A stretch of DNA of 64,000 nucleotides from contig SSNU01000062.1 of assembly GCA_012064415.1 (NCBI GenBank), forward strand, positions 593,954 to 657,953. The letters run 5' to 3'. Source of the stretch: Gyrodactylus bullatarudis. Lineage: Eukaryota > Platyhelminthes > Monogenea > Gyrodactylidea > Gyrodactylidae. Both the position numbers and the translations under genes were made by a program. This document shows, one piece after another, positions 25,566 to 35,671 of this stretch. Below the pieces are notes generated by a model. That model ran no database searches. It had not been told where the DNA came from and saw only the letters and a program-made list of their open reading frames with translations. How positions within the stretch are numbered: position 1 is the first letter of the stretch; every line of letters begins with the position of its first letter.

Positions 25566-26133
25566 TAGAAATACATATATATATGTAAGAAAATATATTT
25601 AGAACCAAATGCGGATTTCCCAAAGGATCATCAGTGGTCTCTCTTTGAAAATGATAAAATTAAAGTTTGAATGAAAAATAATAATTTACAATTTACAAAG
25701 AAATAGTATAAGTTAAAGAATATAAGAGTCATGAATAGAAATAAGAATATTATGTAAGCTGAAAAAACACCAAAAACTCTTCAATAAATAGCAACAGTGA
25801 AGAGAAAAAGGTGAAAAAGCTCACATAGGCCATGGTAGTTGAAGATTAAATGAATAATTCTTTTGAACACAAAAATTAGGTTTATACATGTTGATGAAAA
25901 ATTTATCCTTCCACACATCTGTGCTGTCATCCCCTGGATTTTTGTATACAACACAAGAAACCAAAGAGGTTACTCAATCCTTTTAAATAACATCCTTTCA
26001 TTGCAAGCGAGACTGAGAATTAATATTGCAAAAATTCCTTCAGAGAACCTGAAATCAACTTGCAACTTTCTCATAGATCTTGTGCCATCATCCCACGACC
26101 ATTCAAAAACTATTTTCTTTAAGATTCCATGTA
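25566..26133 (-). mobile_element. Penelope-like element 3' fragment, minus strand
   Basis: On the minus strand the sequence encodes the C-terminus GDDSTDVW...KFFINMYKPNFCVQKNYS...LQLPWPM with stop at 25823-25821, closely matching the end of the element at 44708-45547. It is followed by a homologous 3' untranslated tail including a hammerhead-like motif (25604-25638). Upstream coding sequence is degraded by a stop. The fragment is broken at 26133 by the TIR element. Confidence 0.85.
25604..25638 (-). ncRNA. Hammerhead ribozyme motif, PLE tail copy 2
   Basis: Read on the minus strand: stem I strand ACCA, core CTGATGA, short stem-loop II TC-CTTT-GG, core GAAA, stem III ATCCGCAT (outer A-T and T-A pairs), unpaired T, stem I strand TGGT. 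All conserved hammerhead core bases are present. Cleavage would be predicted 3' of the unpaired T at 25608. Stem III is minimal, as in hammerheads known from Penelope-like elements. Confidence 0.75.
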
Positions 26134-26872
26134 TATGTTACCGTGAGTCTGGGAAATCAGTGAGTGTCGGTAATTCACTAGTGTATGTTGGTAATCAGTG
26201 TGACTTTAGTGAATCTAGCTAATAAGCCCTCATTACCCAAACACACTGAAAAGGTCAGTGAATTCAACAGCTCAACTTATCGATTAAATTTTTTGAGAAA
26301 AAATTAAAGCATTAAATATTTATTTATTGCCATAAGTAAGAGAATGATCAAGAGTTACATAAAACTTTTCACATTTACAGGTCAGGGTTTTACAATTTGA
26401 GTCAATCAAATTTGAATATTCCCTGTCCATTTCCAAGGGGAAATTTGGCATCGATCTCTCCTAATGAACACTCATCTTCTTTGACACACATCTAATTCAT
26501 TAGTTGCTACCAATTCATTCACGGTACCATGAATATTTTGATCTTTGAAAAGACACTTGTTCATTACTCTCAGTTACAACATCAATTATAATAATTATTA
26601 TTGATTCGAAATCGCCCTTTCCTCTATCAAAGTCTGGAATTTGTATTTTACAGTTGTCGTCTAAGAATTTTGTTCTCTTATTTTGCCAGTATCTTGATAA
26701 TTTTCCTTCGAAAATTAATCCCTCAGACAAACACTTCATTCAATTCACTGACCTTCTCAGTGTGTTTGGGTAGTGAGGGCTCATTAGATAGATTCACTAA
26801 AGTCACACTGATTACCAACATACACTAGCGAATTACCGACACTCACTGATTTCCCAGACTCACGGTAACATA
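26134..26872. mobile_element. Non-autonomous TIR transposon (about 740 bp) inserted at TA
   Basis: Inverted arms of about 130 bp (26134-26263 and 26741-26872) begin TATGTTACCGTGAGTCTGGG and are nearly identical. TA flanks both ends (26132-26133, 26873-26874), consistent with a mariner-style TA duplication. The central 480 bp encodes nothing recognisable. It interrupts Penelope-derived sequence on its left. Confidence 0.78.
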
Positions 26873-26914
26873 TATATTGTACATAATACTAATTTTCCAA
26901 ATAAAAATTTCTAT

Positions 26915-26990
26915 TCTATTCTAAATTATTTTTCATTCAAACTTTAATTTTATCATTTTCAAAGATAGACCACTAATCATTTTTCTTATT
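26915..26990 (+). mobile_element. Penelope-like 3' tail remnant
   Basis: The segment with TTTCATTCAAACTTTAATTT and the following GACCACTAATCA matches, on the plus strand, the tails at 25604-25760 and 63881-64000. Its hammerhead core is mutated (CTAATCA instead of CTGATGA), so the ribozyme is presumably dead. Confidence 0.6.
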
Positions 26991-27597
26991 CATCGGTCCA
27001 GCTATATTCAACCTGATCTTCTCCAGCGTTAAGCCCTCATGCCCATCAGTAAGATAATTTAAATATGCTGATGATATTAAAATCCTAATTAACATTGAAA
27101 ATGGTCTGACTTCTGTTACAAACGAAATCCAGCACCTTGAAAGTACTTTAAGCAATATCGGCCTCAAAATTAATTATAACAAGACGAAAATCATGCTGCT
27201 TAATAGTAAAATATCTCCGAATGCCTCTTTCCCTTATGAACTTGTCTCCTCCATTAAGGATCTCGGCCTTCATTATGATAACAACCTAAACACGCACATT
27301 CACTCTAATGAAATTCTCAATTCTATTTCACTAGAAAATTTGTGATTAATCCCACCTTGAGGTTATCCCTTTATAAGTCACTAATTCTACCATATCTAGA
27401 TTATGGATCTGGAATCCTTTGTAACCTCCCTACTGGCACAGCTAAAAAACTGGAGAGAATACTGATAGATTGACAAGTCTAGTTCACATGAAATTCAAAA
27501 AAGGAGTGATGTATTTTGGGTTGATTTAAACAATAAAGTATTATAAATCATAAGTGTTTGTTTGTCTACCAAAATCTTTCAATAAATAAATAAATAA
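26991..27597 (+). mobile_element. LINE (Jockey-like) reverse transcriptase fragment with A-rich tail
   Basis: The plus strand encodes IGPAIFNLIFSS, then after one stop FKYADDIKILINIENG and LSNIGLKINYNKTKIML, the palm box YADD and downstream thumb of a non-LTR retrotransposon. Later pieces (IKDLGLHYDNN, LILPYLDYGSGILCN) in shifted frames are typical of the region after the RT. It ends in an (AATA)n tail at about 27585-27597. The copy is 5'-truncated and dead. It is related to the minus-strand fragment at 40850-41290. Confidence 0.85.
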
Positions 27598-27623
27598 CTG
27601 TTCCAATGAATCATCCTCCTCTT

Positions 27624-30600
27624 TTAAAGGTTTAATCTGTCCGACGGTTTCTTTTTCCGATGGCCTCTGCCCAGCAGCTCTGACGGATTTGTTTCGTCAA
27701 CTTCATCGGCCGGCTCACTTTCTCGGCTGCTCTCATGGTGCTCTGCAGGTTCGTACTGTGCCCTTTTGTTGTCCTCCTCTACAGGGATTACATCAGCCTT
27801 GTGGACCAATCTTCCCCGTTCATCAACCATCGTGCTGTCGGAGTTTTCCTGCACAATCTGGGGCATCGACCAGCCCTTGCCTTCTTCGAAGACGAATGCC
27901 TCTTTCTGCGGTTCATCATTCAGTATCGACGCTTCCACCGTAGTCCTGGGTCTGTACGAAAACACATAATGGCTGGGGACTTGGCCATTGCAGTTTGGGT
28001 AGTTGTTCCTGTCGTAGATGAATTTCTTGACTGCCTCTTCCGTAGGTCCCCGATTTTTATCAAGGAACTTCTTAAGGTCCCGTATGGTTACTTCAGCCAG
28101 TCCATTCGACTGGTGATGCCCGGGTGGTGTGGTAATTAACTCCGTGCCGAAACTCGAAAGGAAACGTCTGGTGTACTCAGCAACAAAATTGGTACCATTG
28201 TCCACCACCAGCATCTTTGGGGCACCAAACAGATTGAACACTTGAGTGAGCACCTCCACAAGGCATTCCGCTGACATTCGATGCAGTTTCTTAATTACAC
28301 AGAACTTTGAGAACGAGTCAACCAAGACCAACCATTGTTTACCATCTCTGAAAGCCACATCAGCATGCACCCTCTCCATGCATTCTTCTGTTTCCATCCA
28401 GTGGCTCAACTTCGCGTTAACTCGATGCCTTCTGTTCTTTTGACACGTCAGACAGCCACGTACAAACTTCCCAACATCATCATGCATTTTTGGCCACCAG
28501 CATAACATTTTGGCCCTTTCATACATTCTTGCTTCAAATGGATGCCCTTCATGCAGTCTCGCCAATACCCTCTGCCTCAGTTTTGCAGGAACAACCACTC
28601 TGCCACCTCTGTAAACTACGTCATTTTCGACCTCCAACTCACTATTGAGTTTCTCATACGACTCCAAATCTTTCACGCGCCTTCTCCATCCGTCAGATAC
28701 TTGTTGAACCAGGCCCATATACTCTCTGTCCTCAACATTTCTGATCTCTTCACACAGCATGTCCACTTCCTTTAGGTTTTCAATAGAGTTCACCACTGGG
28801 AGAACCTTGAAATCATCGATTTCATCCACCTCATGCGTTAACCCTATCCTGGAGAACACATCCGGAAGCGCCATCAATGGGCCTTCGCGATATTTGATGT
28901 CAAAGTTGAACATGGTCAGCCATTGTCTCCATCCGTCGAGCCTTGACGATATTCTCCTGTTTTCCGTGTCGTCCATGAAGATATGCTGGAGCGGCCCATG
29001 GTCGGTTTGTATCGTGAACTTCCTGCCGATTAGGTATCGATAAAATTTCCTCACACCATATACGATTGCCAGAGCTTCCCTCTCAATGTTGGAGTATTTT
29101 CTTTCAGCATCCTTCAATAGTCGGCTTCCATAGGCTACCACTTCCTTCATCTCGGTATCGTATGAGAGCACCGCTCCAAGTCCTTCACCCGATGCATCCG
29201 TGCTGAGGAACAGGCTGCGCTTCTGATCGTACGGTTTGAGGATGCTCTTGGCTATATATCTTCCACGACTCTTTTGGTTGTTGTGGCATGCTCCCTGGTC
29301 CACCTCCATGGCACGTCGTTTTTAAGTAATGTGAAAACCTTCGCGGGTTTTGCCGAATAATCCTTGCAGAATATGCCATAATGCTGGTAGGCCCCAAGCA
29401 GGCTCCTGAGCTCTGATCTGTTAGTTGGCTCAACAATTCTCATCAGCTTGGCCACCCTTTCCTTGTCTGGTTGCAGTCCCTGCTCATTGATCACAAAGCC
29501 CATGAACCGTATCTGTTTCATTTTATATTGCAACTTAGGGGGGTTGATGCTGAAGTTCCGTTCTTTCAATCTCCGCATTACCTCATCATATATGCGATCA
29601 TGCTCACCTTCATCCTTGCCACCAATGAGGATGTCATCCTGAAATACTGCAACTTTCGAAAGGTCTCCAAGCATGCGTGTCATGACTTCCTGGAAAATGC
29701 TAGGTGCCACTGACAATCCAAACTGTAACCTCGTGAAGACATAATATCCCAAGTGTGTTGAGATACACATGAGATATTGCGAGTCCTCATGGAGCTTGAT
29801 TTGATGATAAGCGTTCGACAGATCTACTACCGAGAATACCTTGCATCCAACCACCTTGGTTAACAACTCTTCCAGTCTGGGCGTAGGAAAACCTTCCGGA
29901 TCGATGAATCTGTTTGCCGTGCCATTGTATCCACTGGTTAGCCTCAACTCACCATTCTTCTTGTGAGCGATCGATAATGGGGCTGCCATCCTAGGGTTTT
30001 CCACTCTCTTTAATATGCCCTTCTGCTCCCAGTCGACAATGATTTCCTCAACCTTGGCTTGTAGTGCTACCGGTACTGGTCGATGATGGAAGATCATCTT
30101 GCTGTCATCCAATGGTCTTTTTAACTGGATTCTGGCCAAGAATTCCTCACCGTTTATACTAACACTGTTTACTTCATAGTTGAGTTGCAAGCGTTGGCAT
30201 GTTTCCCTGTTCAAGATGTTTTTGGTTGTCTCCACCACAGCGAACGACACAATCAGGTTTCTGTCCACAAGCCGTACAGGTACATCCAGAACGACCCCTT
30301 TGACCGCACTGGGTTGTCCATCAAATGAGGTGATCGCATTGAGCTCTCCATTGTCAGCCAATTTTAAACACTTCCTCTTAACAAAGTCTGCACTGATTAT
30401 GTTCACTTGATCCGCAAGAAAACGGACGAGCTCACCACACACTTCGAGATTGACAAACTTAAGAGAGCAAACGGGGGAATACAATGAATTAAACTTTATT
30501 GAATTAATATACGGTTTACAGGCTTCTACTTGGTTAGCGTTGACCTCTCCACTCGTGCACTCGCTCTGGTAGTGACCCATTTGCTGACATTTGAAGCATT

Positions 30601-31190
30601 TGACCGACCTCCTTCTGCAGTTTGGGTGATTTTCATATACCTTGTGAAACTTGCAGTAAGGTTTGCTACGAATTGCATCGATCTCATTCTTCCCTTCGCC
30701 GTTAACCGTTTCCTTGTTCTTGATGAGTTGCTCATGAGCAATCGCTAACGCCTCCAGTTGGTCCAATGTTGTGCCCTTGTCAGCTTCCGTTAACTTGGCC
30801 CTTATCTTGTTACTATCAAGTCCAAAAATGAGCTGATTCTCAATACAAAGCTCTGGAAGTTCAGCGACCATTGCCTCCCTTCTTAACTTTGTAAAGTATT
30901 CGTCAAGTGGGAGCCCATTTTGTCTAAGCCTGTGGAATTCCAGTCGTGCAGCACGTACATACCCTTTGGGTTTGATCTTGTTTGCAATACAACCTTTGAA
31001 ATTAATCCACGTCTTCTTCTTCAGCACGTCTGAGGATTTGAACAGTCCCAAGAGAAATGCAACCGATTCCGTATCGCATCTAGCAACAAACTCGCAGACT
31101 CTATCCACTTCTTTAACCTTCCTAGACTCCATTAACATTTCAACTGAGAACATAAAGACCAGAAACTCATCGTAGTCCTTCGGGATACTG
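27624..31190 (-). mobile_element. Ty3/gypsy retrotransposon gag-pol without visible LTRs (gypsy-2)
   Basis: Read on the minus strand from 31190: a gag-like region, a CCHC zinc knuckle (CFKCQQMGHYQSEC, about 30610), a degenerate protease region, RT with VFQDDILIGG (about 29630), RNase H with STDASGEGLGAVLS (about 29180), an HHCC finger (HEGHPFEARMYERAK, then CLTCQKNR) and an integrase core with VVDNGTNFV and a Glu in GLAEVTIRDLKK. A single frameshift near 29255-29270 separates RT from RNase H; otherwise it is nearly intact. The protease region reads VRFLADQVN where DTGA is expected, so the catalytic Asp motif is absent. Upstream of 31190 an in-frame TAG is followed immediately by coding sequence. 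No LTR, polypurine tract or target-site duplication was recognised on either side. Confidence 0.9.
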
Positions 31191-31365
31191 ACCTATGTAC
31201 CAGAGAATCACAACTATTTTCATCATTTTTTCAAATAAAAATCTAGTATATAAAATATTCATCGTAAATTTCGAATTTAAAATCGCACAATATAATTAGC
31301 TAAACGCTGCTTCTTTTGCTTGATGTTTGTTTAAGAAAGTTTAAATTTTGAAAAATAAAAATAAA

Positions 31366-32139
31366 ATGACGCTACTACAAAATAACTATGAATATACTTT
31401 TTTCGAGAGATTCATTAAAAACATAGTTATTAATGGCGATATTCCTCGACATGTTGCTTTTATTATGGATGGAAATAGAAGATTTGCCAGATCTATGAAC
31501 CAAAAAACTTCTTTTGGTCATTTGAAAGGATTTGAACGCTTATCTAATGTTTTGTGTTGGTCTAGAGACCTTGGCATAACAGAAGTTTCTGTTTACGCTT
31601 TCAGCTTAAGTAATTTCAATCGGAGCTCCGAAGAAGTTGTTTATCTCATGAATCTTGCCATTAGTAAATTCAAGGAACTTGAATCTAAAATTGAACAAAT
31701 TAATGAAAGAGGAGTAAAAATAAGAATTATTGGGGATTTGGAAAAATTACCCGAAGAGTTAGCTTCAATCTCTCGACGAATCATGGATCAGACCAAAATT
31801 AATCAAACCTTTTTTCTAAATATTCATCTGGGATATACATCTACTAATGAACTTATCAAATCTGTGAATGGTATTAAAGATCTAGTTACTTCTAGAGAAA
31901 TAACCACTGAGGAGATTGACACTGAAATGATTACTTCTTATACTCTTTGTAATGATATGATGCCTCTTGACTTGCTAATACGTACTTCTGGAGAATATAG
32001 AGTCAGTGATTATATGACATGGCAAATATCTTGTGATTCCCCTGTCTATTATTTTTGTGATGAAAATTGGCCGAACTTTACCTTTTATAATTTTGTAAAA
32101 TCTATTTTTTACTACCAGATCAATAAATTTTCGTATTAA
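31366..32139 (+). CDS. DHDDS: Cis-prenyltransferase (dehydrodolichyl diphosphate synthase subunit)
   Basis: An intronless reading frame of 257 residues from the ATG at 31366. The family signature AFIMDGNRRFA holds the Asp that coordinates the diphosphate/Mg2+ site. The second conserved block is RTSGEYRVSDYMTWQ, and the C-terminal ENWPNFTFYNFVKSI matches the family end. The enzyme adds isopentenyl diphosphate units in cis to farnesyl diphosphate, making the polyprenyl chain of dolichol at the ER, where it works with a NogoB-receptor-type partner subunit. Length fits the family core without the C-terminal extension of vertebrate DHDDS. The RxG motif of the NgBR-type partner is not seen, as expected for the DHDDS side. 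It lies 279 bp upstream of a nitrobindin-like gene on the same strand. Confidence 0.92.
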   Translation: MTLLQNNYEYTFFERFIKNIVINGDIPRHVAFIMDGNRRFARSMNQKTSFGHLKGFERLSNVLCWSRDLGITEVSVYAFSLSNFNRSSEEVVYLMNLAISKFKELESKIEQINERGVKIRIIGDLEKLPEELASISRRIMDQTKINQTFFLNIHLGYTSTNELIKSVNGIKDLVTSREITTEEIDTEMITSYTLCNDMMPLDLLIRTSGEYRVSDYMTWQISCDSPVYYFCDENWPNFTFYNFVKSIFYYQINKFSY

Positions 32140-32418
32140 TTCTTTATATCTAACCGATTTTCTGAATTTGATCTCGAGGCGAGTATTTCCATGGTCTCAT
32201 GCAGTAATCAAATTAGACTGTACTACACTTCAGTACTACAGTCACTGTTGTAGTAAAATAGATTTGATGAATGTTTGAATTTAAAAGCCTTTCCGGAACA
32301 CCTAATAAAAGACAATTGGGAAATGCTCAATACGTTATTTTAAAATTTAAATGGAAAAAATTTTCGTACTGAAAAAGCCAGATTTTTCACACTCTTTGTG
32401 AAAATATATAAATTTGTA

Positions 32419-32930
32419 ATGTCTCTAAATCCTAAACTCGAGAGCTTGAAATGGCTTATTGGAAAGTGGAGAGGGATCGGAAAAGGTGTTTATCCTTCGA
32501 TTAAAGATTTCGCTTTCGTTGATGAATTAAATATTGAATTTGCTGGTCAAGACAATCTTGTTTGGACGTATGTTTTTTTTCTAAAGCAATCTATAGAGCT
32601 GAGTCTTCGATAGACGGAAAACCCAAGCATAAAGAGAGAGGATTCTTGAAAATCCAACCCGATTCAAAAGAATTGTCCCTTATCTTATCTGAAAACACTG
32701 GTCTTGCATCAATTTATATGGGTAAACTTTCATTAGGTGAACAAAATCTTATCAATCTCGAGAGTCGGAATATTTCCAGAATTCCATGGAGTAAACCGCC
32801 AGCTGTTAAAAAAGTAACAAGGACCTATACTCTTGTGAAAGAGAATCAAATTAAATATAATATGAAAATGGCAACCGAATTCAATGAACTTGACGACCAT
32901 TTAGAGGTGATTTACGAGAAAGTTATCTAA
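32419..32930 (+). CDS. Nitrobindin / THAP4 C-terminal-like heme-binding protein, frame broken at T8
   Basis: The N-terminal part (PKLESLKWLIGKWRGIG...YPSIKDFAFVDEL) and the C-terminal part (GKPKHKERGFLKIQPDSK...ATEFNELDDHLEVIYEKV) together cover a complete nitrobindin fold, a ten-stranded beta-barrel of about 170 residues that binds heme through a C-terminal His (here in DDHLEVIY). The two halves are in different frames. The switch lies exactly at a run of eight T (32573-32580), and nine T would restore a continuous frame. A 19-nt intron at 32568-32586 was tested and gives an immediate stop, so it does not explain the break. Sequencing error in the homopolymer is the simplest reading; slippage or a real mutation are alternatives. 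No THAP zinc-finger domain is fused here. Confidence 0.82.
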
Positions 32931-35671
32931 CTCTCTCCCTTTATGCATGCTTCCATACTCCAAATTATCAATATATTTTTTTATAAATCTAAATGATTTC
33001 TAGAAAAATAATCATTCATATCATTGTTGTAGAGGGCCGACACGTGCTCAAGACTACATGCACACAGGAAAAGTCTTAATTTGAGACTCTTAAAGACTCT
33101 TTTGCCTCCTGTCGTAATACTTTAGAGAGGAAAATTTCAAAAAAATTGTGAAACGCACTTGAAAATTTCAATAGAATTCTTTCTCATTTCATCCACAATA
33201 AATAAAAATAAATTGATGCCATCTTAATCAAGTAGTGTGATAGTTTATACACTTTTAAACTTTATAATGTTGAATTTTCATTTAAGATCTGTCCACTTCA
33301 AATAATTTCAAAATAATAATAATAGCTATTGTTATTAATGGGTGAAAATAAAAGAGGATTGGGGGTAGGTGGATTTTATGAAATTCGAGACTTTTATCAT
33401 CACCTTTTTTCCAGAGGATTGAATAAATAGAATTAAAGTATTGTATTTCATTTTTATTAAAAATCATTCTTTTTTATCATGGGGAGTTATAAGAAATCAC
33501 TCTTTTATTTTGTTAAAGCTAATTAAGCTGAAAAGAGTAATCCTTTATATAATTCATTATTTACTCGCGAGTAGTCTGAAGTAAATAATTAACAAAACAA
33601 TCAGAAATTCTATCTCCTTGATATTAGAATCTCAGGTTGATATTAGAATAGATTTTAATTTCACACAATTTCTTATAAGACATGTGCTGAATCAGCACTG
33701 CTGATCATGGATTTGAAAAAAAACCCATTCAAAAACTATTATGATGTTCTCTACATCATTTTGCAGCAACAATAAAACGAGATGTGAATAATATTTCTTG
33801 ATAATAATAGTAAAATTCAGTAATAGTTTTATATATCTTATTTATTTATTTTTTGTCAATATTGTAATAAATTTTGTTTGTAGTTTCCGCCCTTAGATTG
33901 ACTAGATTGTAGAATGTACAAAATTAACAAATGAGGGGTATAATTCAAAAGTTTGATGTAGCATAATAATTCAAATGAATTGTATTATTCTATCTCAACG
34001 TACAATGTACGTCGTACATCTCAGACTAGTTGATAAAAGAAACTTTTCCCCACTAATCCTTGATTATACAAGTCCAAATTGTCAATAAAGCTTACTATAA
34101 TTAGCGATTTTCCCAGTTGATTTATTCTTGTTATTTTGTTGCAAATTATGGCAAGAGATTTCTACTTCTTATATAGAAGACTATTTGAAATTTTCAAAAA
34201 CATAAAGATCAATTTAAAAATGATTTTGAAATTCTGTATAATCGAGCCAGGAAAGTATATACCATATATATATACCATATCATTATCACAGTAGACCTTA
34301 TTAAGAAAGAAACACTTTGTTCATTTAATTTATACAAAATAATATGCAAATTTTATCTCTAAAATAGACTTCTTCGCAGAATAAGAAATATTAGGAAAAG
34401 AAGCGGGTTATTTGCAAGTTATTCCAGTTTAAGAATGCATGATATGGGAAAATGTAGCTTTCCCTGTTTGATTTATTCATTTGGCGATGAATGATAAACT
34501 CAAAAGGCTAATTTTCTCTTTCAGCAGAAATTCCTTACACCAGGCTAGAAAAATTTGATTACTCAGCGTCGAAACGGACAGTCGATGGACAATAACTCTG
34601 ACAGATTCTTGTTCTCTCAGAGAAAAAGAGTTGAAAAAATATTTGTTAAACTTAAAAATCAATCAATATAAAATTCTATATATTCACATTGCAATGTATG
34701 AACCGGAAAAGACTAGAAAAATCCGTAATGGAACTATCTAGTCTAATGTACATAAACAATGTAGAATTAACAATTGGAGTACAACTCTATCTACTATCAA
34801 GTAATACACTATCACACATTTATTTGAGTAGATGTGTTTGTTAGTGTGTGTGTATATGTGTCTCTCTCTATAGTAATGATTCATGACCCTCTTTTCACTT
34901 TATCCTACTTTATCATCTTGTTCCATGACTTAATAAAATACACACTCTGTACAACGATTCTATGCTACCTTGTAATTGTAGAATGTTAGTAGAACTCAGG
35001 AAAAAATGATGTTTTTACTCTACAAAAAAATTATTATTTTTCAATTATGTGCTTATCATGCTTATTATTATTACTATAACACAATTTTAGTGCTGTGTGA
35101 TGAGGAGAGGAAAAAGACTAGTAGTATATGCAGGAAGTTCTCAAAGAGAGAAAGAGATGGATAGAAAATAAAAGAAAAAAAATGTGTAGCAAAACTTGCA
35201 TTGTATTACAGAGAAGGGGAGAAATATTGTGGGTCATTGAGCGTAGATGTAAAAAGATTTCTTTTACCTGGCCCAATTGCTAGAGAAGTAAAAGAAAGGG
35301 AAAGAAAATCAATTTCATCCATCAATCTTTCTTGCTACTTTTCTACTAAATTCCTGAAAAATCTTGCATGAAATTCCCTCATTCTGTGAGGCCCACATCA
35401 AGGTTGGTTACCCCTTTCTCATCCGATTTTAAGCGTATATTATAAGAGTTTATCGAGTTGTATATTGAGTATAATTGAAGGTGAAAGAGAAATCTCGCAA
35501 TAATATATATATATATTAATGTGTATTTAAAATAAAATAACAACTTTTATAATACAAGAAGAAAAATATAATTCAATCAAATTACTGAAATGGAGTTTAT
35601 ATTATAAAGAAAATCATCAGGGATTTATCATATTATGGATAATTTGGAGTCTGGACGATTCAATGAAAAAA
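32931..35671. other. Gene-free intergenic stretch
   Basis: AT-rich DNA between the nitrobindin-like gene and the 3' end of the ETS gene. Only simple AT tracts were seen (for example the TA-rich runs near 34260-34280 and 35505). The right part, from about 35000, probably includes the 3' UTR of the ETS gene, which runs leftward. No RNA gene or transposon terminus was recognised. Confidence 0.6.

Noticed and set aside
25863..26222. A 119-codon plus-strand reading frame
   Set aside because: It is antisense to the Penelope-like C-terminus (minus strand) and runs into the TIR element; it has no homology of its own.
27060..27090. A hammerhead core (CTGATGA) at the LINE fragment
   Set aside because: The sequence encodes the RT YADD box and no GAAA with flanking stems follows.
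32568..32586. A 19-nt GT-AG micro-intron in the nitrobindin-like gene
   Set aside because: Removing it gives a stop codon four codons later, so it does not repair the frame; a one-base homopolymer change does.
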